From Benincasa hispida (lineage: Eukaryota; Streptophyta; Magnoliopsida; Cucurbitales; Cucurbitaceae), in assembly GCF_009727055.1 (NCBI RefSeq), contig NC_052355.1, forward strand, positions 8,567,009-8,631,008: 64,000 bases of DNA, given 5' to 3'. Each line of letters begins with the position of its first letter. Position 1 is the first letter of the stretch. Made by a program: the position numbers and the translations under genes. A model generated the notes under the pieces. It was given only the letters and a program-made list of their open reading frames with translations. It had not been told where the DNA came from and did no database searches. Below, one piece after another: positions 1 to 11,777 of the stretch.

Positions 1-473
1 AATGTGTCATCTCCCACTTGCTCAATCGTCTACACGATTGTTGTTCCTCCAGTCTCTTCCTCTAATAAAGTTCATACAGAGCCCACAACTACTGGATTCT
101 CACACCGAGAATACCAAGGTAACCAGTATGGTGGTGTCCTCGCTTAACTCAATTGAGTTTGAGGTTTTGGAGGCCATTCATTGGGTTATTGTTCGTTGTT
201 GATCGTGTTGTTGTACTGGTCCTTATGTTCGAGTGTTCGTTCATTGCTGGCTTAGAGACTGATCGAGCGTTCGTGATCGAGGGAGTTTGAAGAATGAGTC
301 TTCAAAGGTATGATACTCTATCTTTTGATTATCTGTAAGCATGTTGTAATTTCTAGTTATTGCATGACCAGTTAGTTTTCGTTTGTGTACTGTAATTGTG
401 TATATTCAATTTCGAATGGAATTTGGAACGATCATTCCGCTGTTCATGGAAATCCTCAGTCATATTTCCTTCA
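1..473 (+). mobile_element. Ty1/copia LTR, 3' part (cut by window edge)
   Basis: This is the right end of a copia LTR. It shares the blocks CCCACTTGCT and ATTCTCACACCGAGAATACC with the LTR ending at 42583 and, inverted, with the LTRs at 9766-10500 and 24320-24500. It ends in TTCCTTCA at 473, the same terminus as at 42583. No primer-binding site follows, so it is a solo LTR or a 3' LTR; its start lies outside the window. A 66-aa open frame at its start is LTR sequence, not a gene. Confidence 0.7.
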
Positions 474-2136
474 ATTAATTATCTTGAAAATATTTAAATT
501 TGCTTGATTTTGAATTTTGGAGCCAACTTAAAACAATTTAAGAGATAATTAATTTTATGTGGTTTTGAATTGATTTAATATTTGAAAGGATTTAATTTTT
601 ATCAAATTAATGGATTTTATGCCATTTAATTTTGATTTTTGAAGCCTAAATTAAGGTAATTTGATAAGTAAATTGATTTATTAACTTAATAGAATCTTTA
701 GAGATTTTAGAGATATTTTGATAAAATATTTTATTTATCTTTTTAAAATTTGAAAAAAAAAATGAAAGAATTGGGATTTTCAAAATCAAAGGAGAGTAAA
801 AAGAGGTAGAAAATCGGGGAGAAAACAATTTGATTTTTCAGCGACAATTTTCACAAAAATTGTTGATTGCTAGAGTTTGAACCGTTGGATTGTCCTTAAA
901 TTTGGTCAGTCTGTTCGGGATATATACGATTTCCTTTCAAACGGTTGATCGTTGTTTGAAGCTCTAGTTTGTTTGTAATTTCTACTGAATGAAATCTATA
1001 AAACTAAAAATTACCCTTCTCTTTCACTCTCACAAACCCTCCTCATGCACAACCCTCACTACAAGCCACTAACCTAAACAATTTATGCCATCCGACAGCA
1101 ACACCCGCCGCTGGTGCCATTGTCACCAGAATTGATATCTTGGGTAAGTTATTTGGTATTTTGTGGGTTTCCTTTGGAAGATCTTGAATACCCATTAAAT
1201 TTTGGTTTATGTTTTGGCTCACCCATGTTGTTTTGATGTTGAAATTAGATTTTACAGACACTCAAGGTGCTTTTTGGTGAGATTAAAATTGTTAGGCGTC
1301 CTTTTTTCTTTTGTAAGGTTTGGAGTTTTTGTTGAGAATTTTTGGATATACACTAAGTGTTGGCTTAACTTTTGTTTTAATTGTGATCTTTGGAGGTTGG
1401 ATTAAAAGGTCTAAAGCTGCTATCCATTAAAGTTAAAGGTTGATTTTGGTGATATAGTTGTTGGATCGTGTTGATTTTGAAGCTTCGAAGTGGTTTAGGA
1501 ATCAAACCACGTGTTGGATAAGTTGTTGGAGACATTGAGGTTAAGTTGTGATTGGAATTATGTCCTAAATGATGGAATTAATTTTGATTATTGTTATGGG
1601 GTTTGATTCAAGAATCGAAAGATTTTGAAGTGTTATTTACCAAATTTTAGACCAATCTCGAGACAATTTGGGTAAGTATTTGGACCTTGGGACTGTAAAT
1701 ATTTGGCCTTAATGGATGATGTAAATTGGTTGATTGAGAATTTTGGACTTATTTTGAAAATCTTAATTTTTGATTTATCACTTAGGACTTGGTTCATGAT
1801 CTTTAGGGAAAATAAAAGTTAAGGTTGTCTGAGCTCGTATTGACTAAAACATGAGGCTGTCCTTATATTGGTTCGCCTTCGAACCAGTCAGCCCTACCAC
1901 TTGGACTGCTTATTTATGATTATTTGAACTGTTTACTTAAGAATACATGGACTGGTTACTTAAGATTACATGGACTGTTTCTTGAGACTACTAAGACGGA
2001 TTTGATTGATTATTCTACACTCTTGGAACTTCTAATTTATCACTGATTGAACTACATGACTTAATGGCATTGACTGACTGGATTGGATTGTTTTGTTTAT
2101 GATGATTGTACCATTGACTGAAGATATATATGAAAT

Positions 2137-2450
2137 TTTACCCCTAAGCTTAACGACTGTAAAATATAACACGAGTTATATGAAAACTGATGCATGCTAA
2201 GTTATAGGGTTCCTGTTAGTTTTTCTTATTTGGGAAGGTGTACACACTACAACTAATTCATATTACTTCGGGTTCATGTCTATGACTGATTCATTTTACC
2301 CATAAGTTAAACGACTGTAAAATATAACACATGAGTTATATGAAAACTGATGCATACTAAGTTATAGGGTTTCTGTTAGTTTTTCTTATTTGGGAAGGTG
2401 TACACACTACAACTGATTCATGTTACTTTGGGTTCATGTCTATGACTGAT
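2137..2450 (+). repeat. 157-bp tandem duplication
   Basis: Two adjacent copies begin at 2137 and 2294 with TTTTACCC and run through AACGACTGTAAAATATAACA, GAAAACTGATGCAT and GGGAAGGTGTACACACTACA with few differences. The second copy leads straight into the 33-bp minisatellite. Confidence 0.85.
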
Positions 2451-2874
2451 TCATGTTCCTTCGATTCACGTCTATGACTGATTTGTAGGCCTTCGGAGGG
2501 TTACACACTATGATTGATTCATGTTCCTTCGGGTTCATGTCTATGACTGATTCATGTTCCTTTAGGTTCATGTCTATGACTGATTTGTGGGCCTTCGGGT
2601 TACACACTACGACTGATTCATGTTCCTTCGGGTTCATGTCTATGACTGATTCATATTTCTTTGGGTTCATGTCTATGACTTATTTGTGGACTTTTGGGTT
2701 ACACATTACGACTAATTCATGTTCCTTCGGGTTCATGTCTATGACTGATTTGTAGACCTTCGGGTTACACATTATGACTGATTCATGTTACTTCGGTTTC
2801 ATGTCTATGATTGATTCATGTTCCTTCGGGTTCATGTCTATGACTGATTGGTGGATCTTTGGGTTACACACTAT
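2411..2874 (+). repeat. 33-bp minisatellite with AAB higher-order pattern
   Basis: About 14 monomers of 33 bp fall into two types. Type A reads like GACTGATTCATGTTCC then TTCGGGTTCATGTCTAT. Type B reads like GACTGATTTGTGGGCC then TTCGGGTTACACACTAC. The order is A A B, A A B, A A B, A B, A A B, giving a 99-bp higher-order unit with one shortened dimer. The first A and B monomers are 32 and 36 bp. As 33 is a multiple of three, both strands keep spurious open frames. It lies just upstream of the conserved LTR block at about 2920. Confidence 0.9.
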
Positions 2875-4195
2875 GATTGATGCGTTCTCTTTCAGGATCA
2901 CTACGACTGATATGATGGGTGTACACCGATGCCTAGATAAACTAGCCACCAGGTAACCTAGAGGGTCCAGTAGTGGGTCACTTACTGGGTATTGTTATAC
3001 TCATCCTTTATTCCTTTATGTTTTTTAGGAAATGACAGGAACAGGTTAGCGATTAATAGACGGGACCCGTGACAGAGCCATATGGGGATAAGAGAAATCG
3101 CTTCTGCTCAGTCTATGTTTTTTGTCATTTGAATGTTTTGAAACTAGAATTTAATGTGAGACAACAAATTTTAATGTTTTGAATATTTTCTTTATGAATA
3201 TTATTTTCAGGGGACCTCGAATAAAAGATTTATTTATTTAATATTTATTTTTTTTCTAGTTTATTTTGGAAAAACTATCCTTATTGTTTTAATGATTTTT
3301 CTTTTAACAAAATATTTGGGTTTTAAATGTATATTTAGTGGTAATAGCCTTTGTCAGAGTACTCGAAAGGTTGGATCATTACATATTACATACAAAATTT
3401 AAAGTTTAGAGACTTATTATAAAGTCATGATAAGTATTAAATTTAAAATTTATTGAAAATACATTATTCAAGTTAGACATTTGAAAGTACCAAGCTAAAA
3501 TGGAACATGTCCCACAAAGTACATGAAACACAAATGAAAAAAAGAAAGAAAAAAGAAAGAAAAAGAAGAAAATTGTAATGGATATGGGAAAAACATAAGG
3601 GTATTTACAAACTTAAGCAATTGTTTTCTAAATGTGTAAATATAGCAATAAATTTAAATATGATTTTCACTTTTTTTGTCTGGGGCAATTGTAATAATAG
3701 CAAAAAAAAAAAAAAAAAACATATTGTTTAATTTGCAATTCTTGTATTTTTTTAAAAAACAATTGCACATATAGTAAAAAAAAAACATAAAACTTATTTT
3801 CATTTTTTATTATTTTAAGTTTACCTGTGTCTGCTCACGATTCAGAGAAACATAATTCTTGAAGTTAATTAAATTTATGTTAATGTCGTTCAATCTCTAA
3901 CACTTGATCCTAAGACTCTCTCTCTAGAATACGTATGCTTTACTTGGGAGATGGAACGAGAGAATATTTTTCACGTTGAAGTCTTGAAAGAACGTTTCTT
4001 ATATTCGGAGGACTTGAGTCATCAAGTGTATTCAGTCTTGATGGGTTTTAGGAACTCTGATGGTTGGTATTTTGGAGCTTTAAATTTCTTACCCTCAAAA
4101 TGAAAGAATCATTTATTTGTAGAATTTCCAGTAAGTCTCATTTATGAGACTCATACAGCTCTAAAATCCTATTTTATCAGATTATTTTGATATAT

Positions 4196-4285
4196 TTTTG
4201 TCTTAAATTAGGATAAGATGTTTTGAAATTGGAAACCTTTTTTTGTCTTAAATTAGGATAAGATGTTTTGAAATTGGAAACCTTT
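4196..4285 (+). repeat. 45-bp tandem duplication
   Basis: Two adjacent, nearly identical 45-bp units each contain TCTTAAATTAGGATAAGATG and end GGAAACCTTT. The near identity suggests a recent event in an otherwise diverged region. Confidence 0.9.
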
Positions 4286-4546
4286 CGTGTGAGCTCATTA
4301 AATATCCCTATCCTTGATTTTTGGAAATTTTCTTTATACTTTTCGTGTTTTTTAATGATATTGGCAAAACTTCAAAATTTGCAGCTTTTTATGCATTTGC
4401 AATATGCGACACCTGGGCATATTTTCTGAAAGGAAAAAAAATAGAAGATTTCAGCAGTTTTGGAAAGGATTTCTCTAGTGATCTCAGCCTCAATTCTCAA
4501 CAATTTTAAGCTTAAAAAAGATTTTAAAGAAGCTGTAGCTTGAGGC

Positions 4547-4554
4547 TATAAATA
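4547..4554 (+). promoter_or_regulatory. TATA box in LTR-like sequence
   Basis: TATAAATA followed by GGGTATGAATTC. It has the same form as the boxes at 8383, 12312 and 26771 inside the Athila-like LTRs. It is probably the transcription start region of an LTR; no downstream host gene is visible. Confidence 0.45.
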
Positions 4555-5701
4555 GGGTATGAATTCAAGGATTATTCAAGACATCATCTACACATCATGG
4601 TTGTTTCTCCAATTTTCTATTTTAGCACTTTAATTTTCGTTTATTTTTCTATAGTACTCTTGAGTCTTGCTATTTCTCTATTTGATTTATTATTGTCGAA
4701 AGATCTAGGGTGTTAAGACCTAACTATCTTTAACAAAGGAAGTTTGGCTGATTGAGAACGATTATAGTAGGATCTCTTATATTTAGGATTTTCTTTACTT
4801 GGTAATTTTCAGTTTTTGCAACTTAATTTCTAACACTACTTTGCATTATTTGTTTTTCCCTTCATTTTTCTTTACGGTTTACTGGTTTATAAGTTTCCTT
4901 CAAGTTTGATAGTACTTAAGATGTGTTATTTGTTCTATAGGTATTAAGCACCTAGGAGGTAGAATTGAGTGTTAGGACACAGCACCATCACGCAAATGCA
5001 TGTACAATAAAGATCCAACAACGCGACACTGTTTATAGCATCGTAGCACTGGTGATTGGGTGTAAATACCCACTTTTTCTATTTTTAGGTCATACCATCA
5101 TATTCCAATAGCCCCATCCGATCCTCTCTTCTTCCCTTTTCTTTTCCTCTATTCTTACTTAGTTCTTTGGTGTTTTTATGATTGTATCTTCTACCTTGGA
5201 CCAGATTCGTTAGTAAGGTGAGTTTATTAATTTAGGGCTAGGTGAAACTCATTGTTGTGATTTTGAGGATTTGGTTTTTATTCAAATTTCTTCTTGGATG
5301 TTTATGATTTTGGATGCATTTTAGCTTATATGCTTAGAATGTATAAGGATTGATTACTCACCATGTATTCTTTATTATACTAAAGATTGACACATAATAC
5401 GTGACATATAGTTGTGTTAATTGCTAAGTAGCACAGGTCAAAACATGCTTATGCATAGGTCGATTGGTTGTTCAGAATATCTCGCTTGCAAAATTGCATG
5501 ATTGATTCAATTCAAGAGGGAAACCAATTAGCAACTTAGATTTTCCAAAGTATTAATCGTCTTAGTAGAATCCACTAAGTTGAGTTTCTGGTCTAATAAA
5601 TCTCAAACTAGGAAGCATGTTGAGAGGTCAAGTTAATACATTAATTTAAGTAGGGATATGCACTAAGACTTTAAATACATGCTTGAGGACAAAGATTATT
5701 C

Positions 5702-5715
5702 TAAATTTGGGGGTG
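5702..5715 (+). other. Polypurine tract of an Athila-like gypsy element
   Basis: TAAATTTGGGGGTG lies directly before an LTR start TGATAATTTG at 5716. A G-run polypurine tract next to a TGATAA LTR start is the arrangement known for Athila/Tat elements. Confidence 0.75.
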
Positions 5716-6473
5716 TGATAATTTGTAGAAATTCAAGTTATTATAGCTCTTTATTCAGAACAATTAGAGAAATTTAGAAGAAAATGCATTGACTTGAGAT
5801 GAAATTCACGTAAATAGATAAAATTTGTGTTCAACAATTTGTAAAAATAGCTTCCTGAAAATTGTAAAGTTTAACATGTTGTAGGATTCCTAAGAAAAGA
5901 AGTAAAAAAATGGACTAAGGAAATAGAAGCTATAGCCATAGATGCATAAGGAGATCAAATCAACTTCAAACTTGTACGTGAAGAGCCATGCTGTAACGAC
6001 CCGACCCCCTAGGACTTAGGTAAGGCCGTTACTAAAATAAATGCATGCACAACGCTCAGTTATTTGAAATAAATGCTAATTAAACAAGATTCATAAGACG
6101 TTTATTAAATGCAATTGTTAAAAAAGTTAATAGGGTACCCAAAATTCTTAAAAGCTAATCAAAGGCATATAAAAGAAATAATCCTTAGTAATAAATTTTA
6201 AACAGTAAAACCAAATAACAGATTTCAAGATGCGGAAGCAAAGAGGTCTAGTCCCAGTGACACGATCACGAATTCTACTGTGCCATCGTCGATACATCTT
6301 TACCTTTTCCTGAAATATCAACATAAGAAAGAATGAGTATGAAATACTCAGTAAGTAATCCCCACCACTGGGGTTTGGCTAGGCATCTATGTCCTCTATA
6401 TACCCACCTATGGCACATAAGCACATGAAACAGACAAGAGATTGAGTCCTATCCTATTGTAGTTAAGTATGCC

Positions 6474-6708
6474 CACAAAATTGGTGAATCCCAAAGGAAA
6501 CATCCTCCACAAAACTGGTGAATCCTGGAGGAAACACAAAACGGGTGAATCCCGGAGGAAACACAAAACGGGTGAATCCCGGAGGAAACACAAAACGGGT
6601 GAATCCCGGAGGAAACACAAAACGGGTGAATCCCGGAGGAAACACAAACGGGTGAATCTCGAAGGAAACACAAACTGGTGAATCCCGAAGGAAACACAAA
6701 ACTGGTGA
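6474..6708 (-). repeat. 27-bp minisatellite inside the solo LTR
   Basis: Eight full units of CACAAAACGGGTGAATCCC plus GGAGGAAA follow each other. The first is separated from the rest by a 7-base spacer, the last two are 26 bp, and a partial unit ends the array. All three minus-strand frames stay open because 27 is a multiple of three; those open frames are artefacts. On the minus strand the core TTTCCTCCGGGATTCA resembles the 33-bp monomer at 2411-2874, which sits at the same relative place in the related LTR. Confidence 0.92.
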
Positions 6709-7935
6709 GCATCTAACTAATCAATGAGGATATTCACACAGTCTCAACGTTCTAAGAATCAACACCGTACAATTCTAAAACATACATGAAATCCTTGGTA
6801 CCATGGCTCCATCACATACACAAAATCCTCAACAACATATTATACAACATTCATGTATACCTTACATCATAATTCCACAACATGCAAGTATGCCTCAACA
6901 CCAACATATGAAAACACATACTATCACATACTAACGATCAAGTACTTAGGTGTGTATGTAAACAAATCAGAACTTGTGCCAGAACATACTTTGATTCAGA
7001 TCATACTGTCAATCAACATACTAACATTTATCATAACGTACACTCATCACACTAGCATACAACTAAAGCCTGGCCCGTGGGCAGTTCCAGTGGTAAGATT
7101 ACTTACCTCAAAAATTGGTCGCAAATTCTAGTCCACACAACTAATATTCTCACGGCCTTTGGAAGGCTTGAATCAACCCAAAAAATGTGCTTGGTTCCAA
7201 AGGTAGTTCCACCACTCCCAAGCACCAATCTAAACAAATTCAATGATAATAGTTAGGGTCTATATTCCAACAATATCAAATAGTTCAATAATCTTAGACC
7301 AAATATGTGTTCTTTGAATCCAACGATAACCTCACTAACACACAAAGGTTCAACATCAAACCAAATAGCAAGGGGGGAGGGGGTCTCTCAAAGCCTTGAA
7401 ACTTACCAAAAATCTCCGCAAAAGAAACTTCAACAGTCGCTGGACAGCGCACGAAATCTCCTTCAAACTCCAATCCTAGCATCCAACCAAAAATCAAGTA
7501 GATGACCCTACAATTAACCGATACGTTAAACAACTTACCCAACCATAGAACCAGCAGCGATCGAAGGCAGCAGGGGCTGGGCAGTGCCTTAGATAAAGAA
7601 GGTCGTTGGCCCAATCGAAGAACGGCACGGGCAGACGGTTGGAGGAGCGAACCGGCGGCGAAGGCGCGACGGCTGGGTTGGGTCGTCGTTCGGCTTCGGC
7701 CCTTGGCAGACGGAGCGGTGGGACGCAGGTCTGACTAGCTAGAGGCTTGACTACTGACTAGACCGTTCAGCGGAGGGCGCGCGCGAAGGAGAGGCCGGAC
7801 GATTTTCAGGCAGGCGATGGCTGAGGAGTGGCAGTAGAAGAAAAGAAAGTGGCGGCTGGAAGAAGGGGGGGAGGGGGTTTCTTCAAAACTTATGATGGAG
7901 AGGTGAGGGTTTCCCTCTTTTTTTATTTTAAAAAA

Positions 7936-7964
7936 ATAAATAATAATAATAATAATAATAATAA
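7936..7964 (+). repeat. TAA trinucleotide microsatellite
   Basis: A run of about eight TAA units in the AT-rich part of the solo LTR. Confidence 0.9.
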
Positions 7965-8382
7965 AGAAAAAAAATTTAAAATTTAAATAATACTAATAAA
8001 GGAAAGGGTTAAATTTTAAATAAATATTTTCCCTTAATCCGCCTTAACCACCCAAAAATTTCTCCCTTTTAAATAATAAAAAGGAAAAGCAAGTGTGCCC
8101 AACAACTAAGGATAAATTCTAAAAAGGAAAAGAAATACATTTTCAATAAGCAAATAACGCGGGATGTTACACATGTGTTGACCAGAATCATGAAGAGAGA
8201 AAGACAACAAATGCATAAGCGGTACAGTCAAATCAAAATACAAGTTGGTAGCTGATTTGAGATAGTTGCTATAGAGTCAATGAATCTGTGATGCTATGAA
8301 GTCCGCACAGTAGGGTATGGAATTAAATGCAAAAGTGTTAGACAATCATTAGAAAGAAGCAATGAACTTTCTGTTTGATGCC

Positions 8383-8390
8383 TATAAATA
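8383..8390 (+). promoter_or_regulatory. LTR TATA box
   Basis: TATAAATA followed by GCCC in the Athila-like 3' LTR, at a position equivalent to the box in GYP-1. Confidence 0.55.
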
Positions 8391-8815
8391 GCCCAACAAA
8401 TTCCAAGACCAAGGGGGATGATTATCAAGAAATTTATTGACACTCTGCCAAATTTTACCTTCATCTTCTTCGACCTCTCAACCCTATCTTTGGAGAATTT
8501 TGAGTGAAAGCTCAGCTTTCCCTTCTAATTTAGAGAAAAGTTCCATCCATTTTCATCAACAACACAAGGAAGCAATCGACCATTAGAGTCAAAAGGAACA
8601 TGAAATTGTGACCGACGACTTGACACATTCTATTCTTTCACTTTTATTTTATCCTTTACTTGAATTTTTATTTGAATATTGGGGTTGGAAAATTCCTTAC
8701 TTTAAATATAAATCATGTTTTCCTTCATTTCATATCTATTCATTTCTTTACTTTCCACCATGAGCAACTAAATTCTTATTAGGTTGGGAAGAATGATTAT
8801 TAACCAAATTAAATT

Positions 8816-9765
8816 GTTGTCGCCTACAACTTCAGACTAAGCAAATGATGTGTGTTCACCGTGCCTAAAACCTATACTAAAAAGGTAGTACAAGCAGTAA
8901 GTATAGGGTCGAGTCTTCAAGGAAACTACGAACTAGCAGGGCCAATTGAAGAATTCCATGCAATGGGGGGTTTTGTTGTGAAAGTGACAAATTAAAAGAT
9001 AGCTTGCAAAATATGTAAAATTGGAGACAAAAATAGAGTGCAAAATTGGTTTGAAGTTCTCATAAAAAGGCTATTGGGAATAGTTCATTAGATTCTAATT
9101 CTATCATCAGATACAAAAAGTAATGCAAACTCATGAACTCCACAACCTCTTAGGGAAACCTATGAATGTATTAATGAATTGAATTTATATTTATAAATTC
9201 ATTAAGAATGTAATTACTCAAATCAAAATTTGCAATTTAATAGCCCGATTAGTCAATTAAGAGTCTTAATCCAATAGACCCTAAATCACTTCCTTCTAAG
9301 TGAGATTCATGTTTAATTCTAATTTGCATTAAGAATTGAGATTCTTTATCGTGACACCCTATGAATTGGAAAGTCTAGATTCATAGCCTGATTTAATTGG
9401 GTGAAATTAAATCAGGGCATACAACTGCAACTTCAAAAAAAGTCTTAGCTAACACAAGGACTCCAAATTTTCGCAATCTATTATATAATTATGCAAAGCT
9501 GCCATCTAAAATTTGCATAAAGAATCCAATAAACTTGAGTTGTCAATTCAGAATTTATCAAATTTCATTCAAGAAAAGCTCAAATTACACTCAAGAATTC
9601 ATAGAGTTTAACATGAATAAATCACCATCCTAAAGATTTGAACTAAATTACAATTCCCGAGATAGAGGCGTTATCTAGCCTTGCATTGTCTTGTATCAAC
9701 ACACAATGATTAAGAAATTGAGAGTGAAGGAACTTTTTTTTAAAGAGATCCATGAGCGGAAGCAG
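8816..9765. other. Unassigned non-coding repeat sequence
   Basis: No gene is recognised. The phrase AGGGTCGAGTCTTCAAGGAA near 8907-8926 resembles the R/U5-type text of S1 and S2 (GAGGTTGAACACAGGGACTT at 39445-39464), so this is probably another minus-oriented gypsy LTR remnant. A 78-aa open frame at 9397-9633 shows no domain. Confidence 0.3.
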
Positions 9766-10257
9766 TGAAGGAAATTAGAACTGAGATTTCCATGAGCAGT
9801 GGAACAAGATTATTCCAAATTACAATCATGAATATGTTTACAGTCGACTTCAAACAAGTGGTTATACAATTCAAATGCAGAAATTACAACATGAACAATA
9901 CAAATGCATAAAGAGATCAAACTCTATGCACAATAGCAGAAGCATCTCCACGCACCGATGCACATGGCCGCTCGAACAACAGCATCCTTGAACGCCTGAT
10001 CTACACGACCGCAACACCGCACGAACACTTTATGCTCGTCCTCAACGATCTCCTCGGTCACGAACTCCTCCGCAACACGAACGACCTCCACAAGACCACG
10101 AACGACCTCTAGAAAACCTCGACGGTGTCGAGTTGAGTTTGACACCACCACAAGTATACCTTGGTATTCTCGGTGTGAGAATCCAGAGGGTGGGCTCTGT
10201 TCGGACTTGGTATGAGGTAGCTGAAGGAGGAAACACCAATCGTGTACATGACTGGGC

Positions 10258-10520
10258 AAGTGGGAGATGGTGGAGACCTATCGTATAGATCGATGCCCAA
10301 TCGTTTAGATAAAGTTATATGATCGTCTAGCAAAAGCTATGCGATTGTTTAGTCTATCGTTGTGCTCAGTTTGTCTCCTACAGAGACTACACAATCGTTT
10401 ACCTTGGGCCAGCGATCGTCTAGCAAAACTATGCGATCATTTAGTAAATACTGCACGATCGTTTAGCTTTACTTTGCACGATTGTTTAGCTCGCCCAGCC
10501 GTCGTTTAGTAAATCTGAAT
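10258..10520 (-). repeat. Cluster of CGATCGT-type palindromic motifs in COP-1 LTR
   Basis: Many variants of CTANACGATCGTNTAG occur here, such as GATCGTTTAGCTTTA and CGATCGTCTAGCAAAA. Equivalent clusters lie in the LTRs at 24480-24735 and 41970-42175. Confidence 0.75.
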
Positions 10521-11753
10521 TTACTTGACGACTTCGTGAGTTTCTTTTGAAATCAAAATTTATTTCAATCGTTTGTAAAAACTTCTTTTTTCAAATAGGA
10601 AAACCATTTTCCTTTTAAACTCACGGTTACCATGATTCAATAACCACCCACTACTTTTGTTATTAAAAGAAAAAGAATTAATTATTCAATAAGTAATATT
10701 ATTATAAACATAAATGATAACCAACTTATCATACTATATTTATAACTTATAGTTTTAACATATAAACCATAGTTCTTTTTCTATTCCATGGTACTTAATG
10801 TAAATATCATTTACATCAATCCTTCACTAGATGTATCTAATACATCATACCGATTATATTATATATAATCAAAATACCTATTGTTAAATTGAACATTTCA
10901 AATCGACACTAAGAACTGATCCTCAACTGAATCCATTGAGCTACCAAGGGAACCTCATGGACCTGTAGCTCGAAGCTCCAACGGTACGTGAATAATTGAC
11001 TAAACTCTTTAGTCACAAGATCTACCACCCGTTAACTGTCAGGCACTCTACTAAAGATCGACAACTGAACTCTTCTTACCATATATATATTATGTGCCCC
11101 TCTTAACCAATCCGCAATGCGACAACCCTTCACAGATCACTCGTAAGTACAGTAGGGCCAATAACCGTATAGTTACATCTATCTCCTTAAGTACCACTGA
11201 CCCCTCTAATGAACATAAGTCATAGTCCTCCTATGACCGAGTCTTCTCTTCCAAAGAGAAGTTGTGACCACTATGTTCAAACCCCGAAATCAGCCCTTAA
11301 AGGAACAATCTCTCTGCTTATCTTTGCTTCGGGAAAGAAGTGAATTCCATATTATGGATTGAGTTCCTAACTTCCAGATCAGACAAGTCCCCAAAAAGGT
11401 AGGCATGTTGAGTTGGCAATCTGGCCACTCTCACCCATACTAATCAAAGGACTGCGCTCAAAGACAGGAGTGTCGTGTCACCTATGGTCGTTTAGGTGAG
11501 ATGCAAGTCTCTAGTATTAACGGCGTTATATACAAAGTCTAGTCATCTCGTGGTCTAGTTCTTATACAAACTCTTTGTATAGGATACCCTCGCTCCACGT
11601 CTCCACATGAATGGTTATGATCTACCATCTGTAGTAGTTTACAACACTTGTAAACCTTTACAAAACAGGTCGTATCCGTAGTGTCACAAGGATCAGGTAT
11701 CCCACCTTAATCCTTATACTACAGACCTATTTAGGTTATCACTTAAGGCATTG

Positions 11754-11777
11754 ATAACTTGTAGAAATACAAGTTAT
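11754..11777 (+). other. Hairpin at LTR start of GYP-1
   Basis: Arms ATAACTTGTA (11754-11763) and TACAAGTTAT (11768-11777) pair perfectly around the loop GAAA. The same architecture with different stem sequence is seen at 5718, 26249, 41357-41382 and 51980-52005. Confidence 0.85.

Larger units (their letters stand above)
474..3383 (+). mobile_element. Ty3/gypsy-type LTR (start unresolved)
   Basis: A long non-coding block ending GGTTGGATCATTACA at 3383. From about 2920 to 3060 it is colinear with the reverse complement of 6230-6400, inside the solo LTR at 5992-8171: both have GATGCCTAG, then CAGTAGTGGG or CAGTGGTGGG, then ACTGGGTAT or ACTGAGTAT and TACTCATCCT-like text. The two are therefore related LTRs in opposite orientation. 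The copia LTR ending at 473 appears to be inserted in it, so the true start is outside the window or lost. No coding region is seen. It contains a 157-bp tandem duplication and a 33-bp minisatellite. Confidence 0.55.
3384..5701. other. AT-rich non-coding region, probably Athila-like 3' untranslated part
   Basis: No gene is seen. The segment holds purine-rich and poly-A tracts (3537-3575, 3701-3719), a 45-bp tandem duplication at 4196 and a TATAAATA box at 4547-4554 followed by R/U5-like text, so an LTR fragment is probably present around 4100-5000. From about 5060 to 5701 the sequence runs without a break into a polypurine tract and an Athila-like LTR, which makes it the 3' non-coding part of that element. 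The internal boundaries cannot be placed by eye. Confidence 0.4.
5992..8171 (-). mobile_element. Solo LTR, gypsy type, in the Athila-like LTR
   Basis: The unit has inverted termini TGTAACGACCC and GGGATGTTACA. It is flanked by CATGC (5987-5991) and CATGT (8172-8176), a 5-bp target duplication with one mismatch. There is no primer site or coding region, so it is a solo LTR. Homology to 2920-3060 in inverse orientation suggests minus orientation. It carries a 27-bp minisatellite, a GC-rich stretch (about 7560-7800) and a TAA microsatellite. Open frames inside it, such as the arginine-rich one at 7502-7738, have no recognisable domain. Confidence 0.75.
5716..8815 (+). mobile_element. Athila-like gypsy 3' LTR, interrupted by a solo LTR
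   Basis: The LTR starts TGATAA and opens with an imperfect hairpin (arms 5718-5727 and 5732-5741, loop GAAA). It is interrupted at 5991 by the solo LTR 5992-8171 and resumes at 8172. A TATAAATA box lies at 8383-8390. Later text resembles the GYP-1 LTR after its TATA box, for example GAGCAACTAA against TGTGTAACTAATCC. The right end near 8815 is approximate, because the sequence then changes character without a primer site. Confidence 0.6.

Noticed and set aside
2440..2956. Open frames with repeated peptides on both strands
   Set aside because: Product of the 33-bp minisatellite; no start context or domain.
6474..6708. Possible CRISPR-like array
   Set aside because: Units are contiguous with no unique spacers, in a plant LTR.
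6408..6712. Three overlapping minus-strand open frames of 78-87 aa
   Set aside because: They exist because the 27-bp repeat is a multiple of three; no domain and the same repeat peptide in every frame.
7502..7738. Arginine-rich 78-aa open frame in GC-rich sequence
   Set aside because: Within the solo LTR 5992-8171; composition only, no recognisable family.
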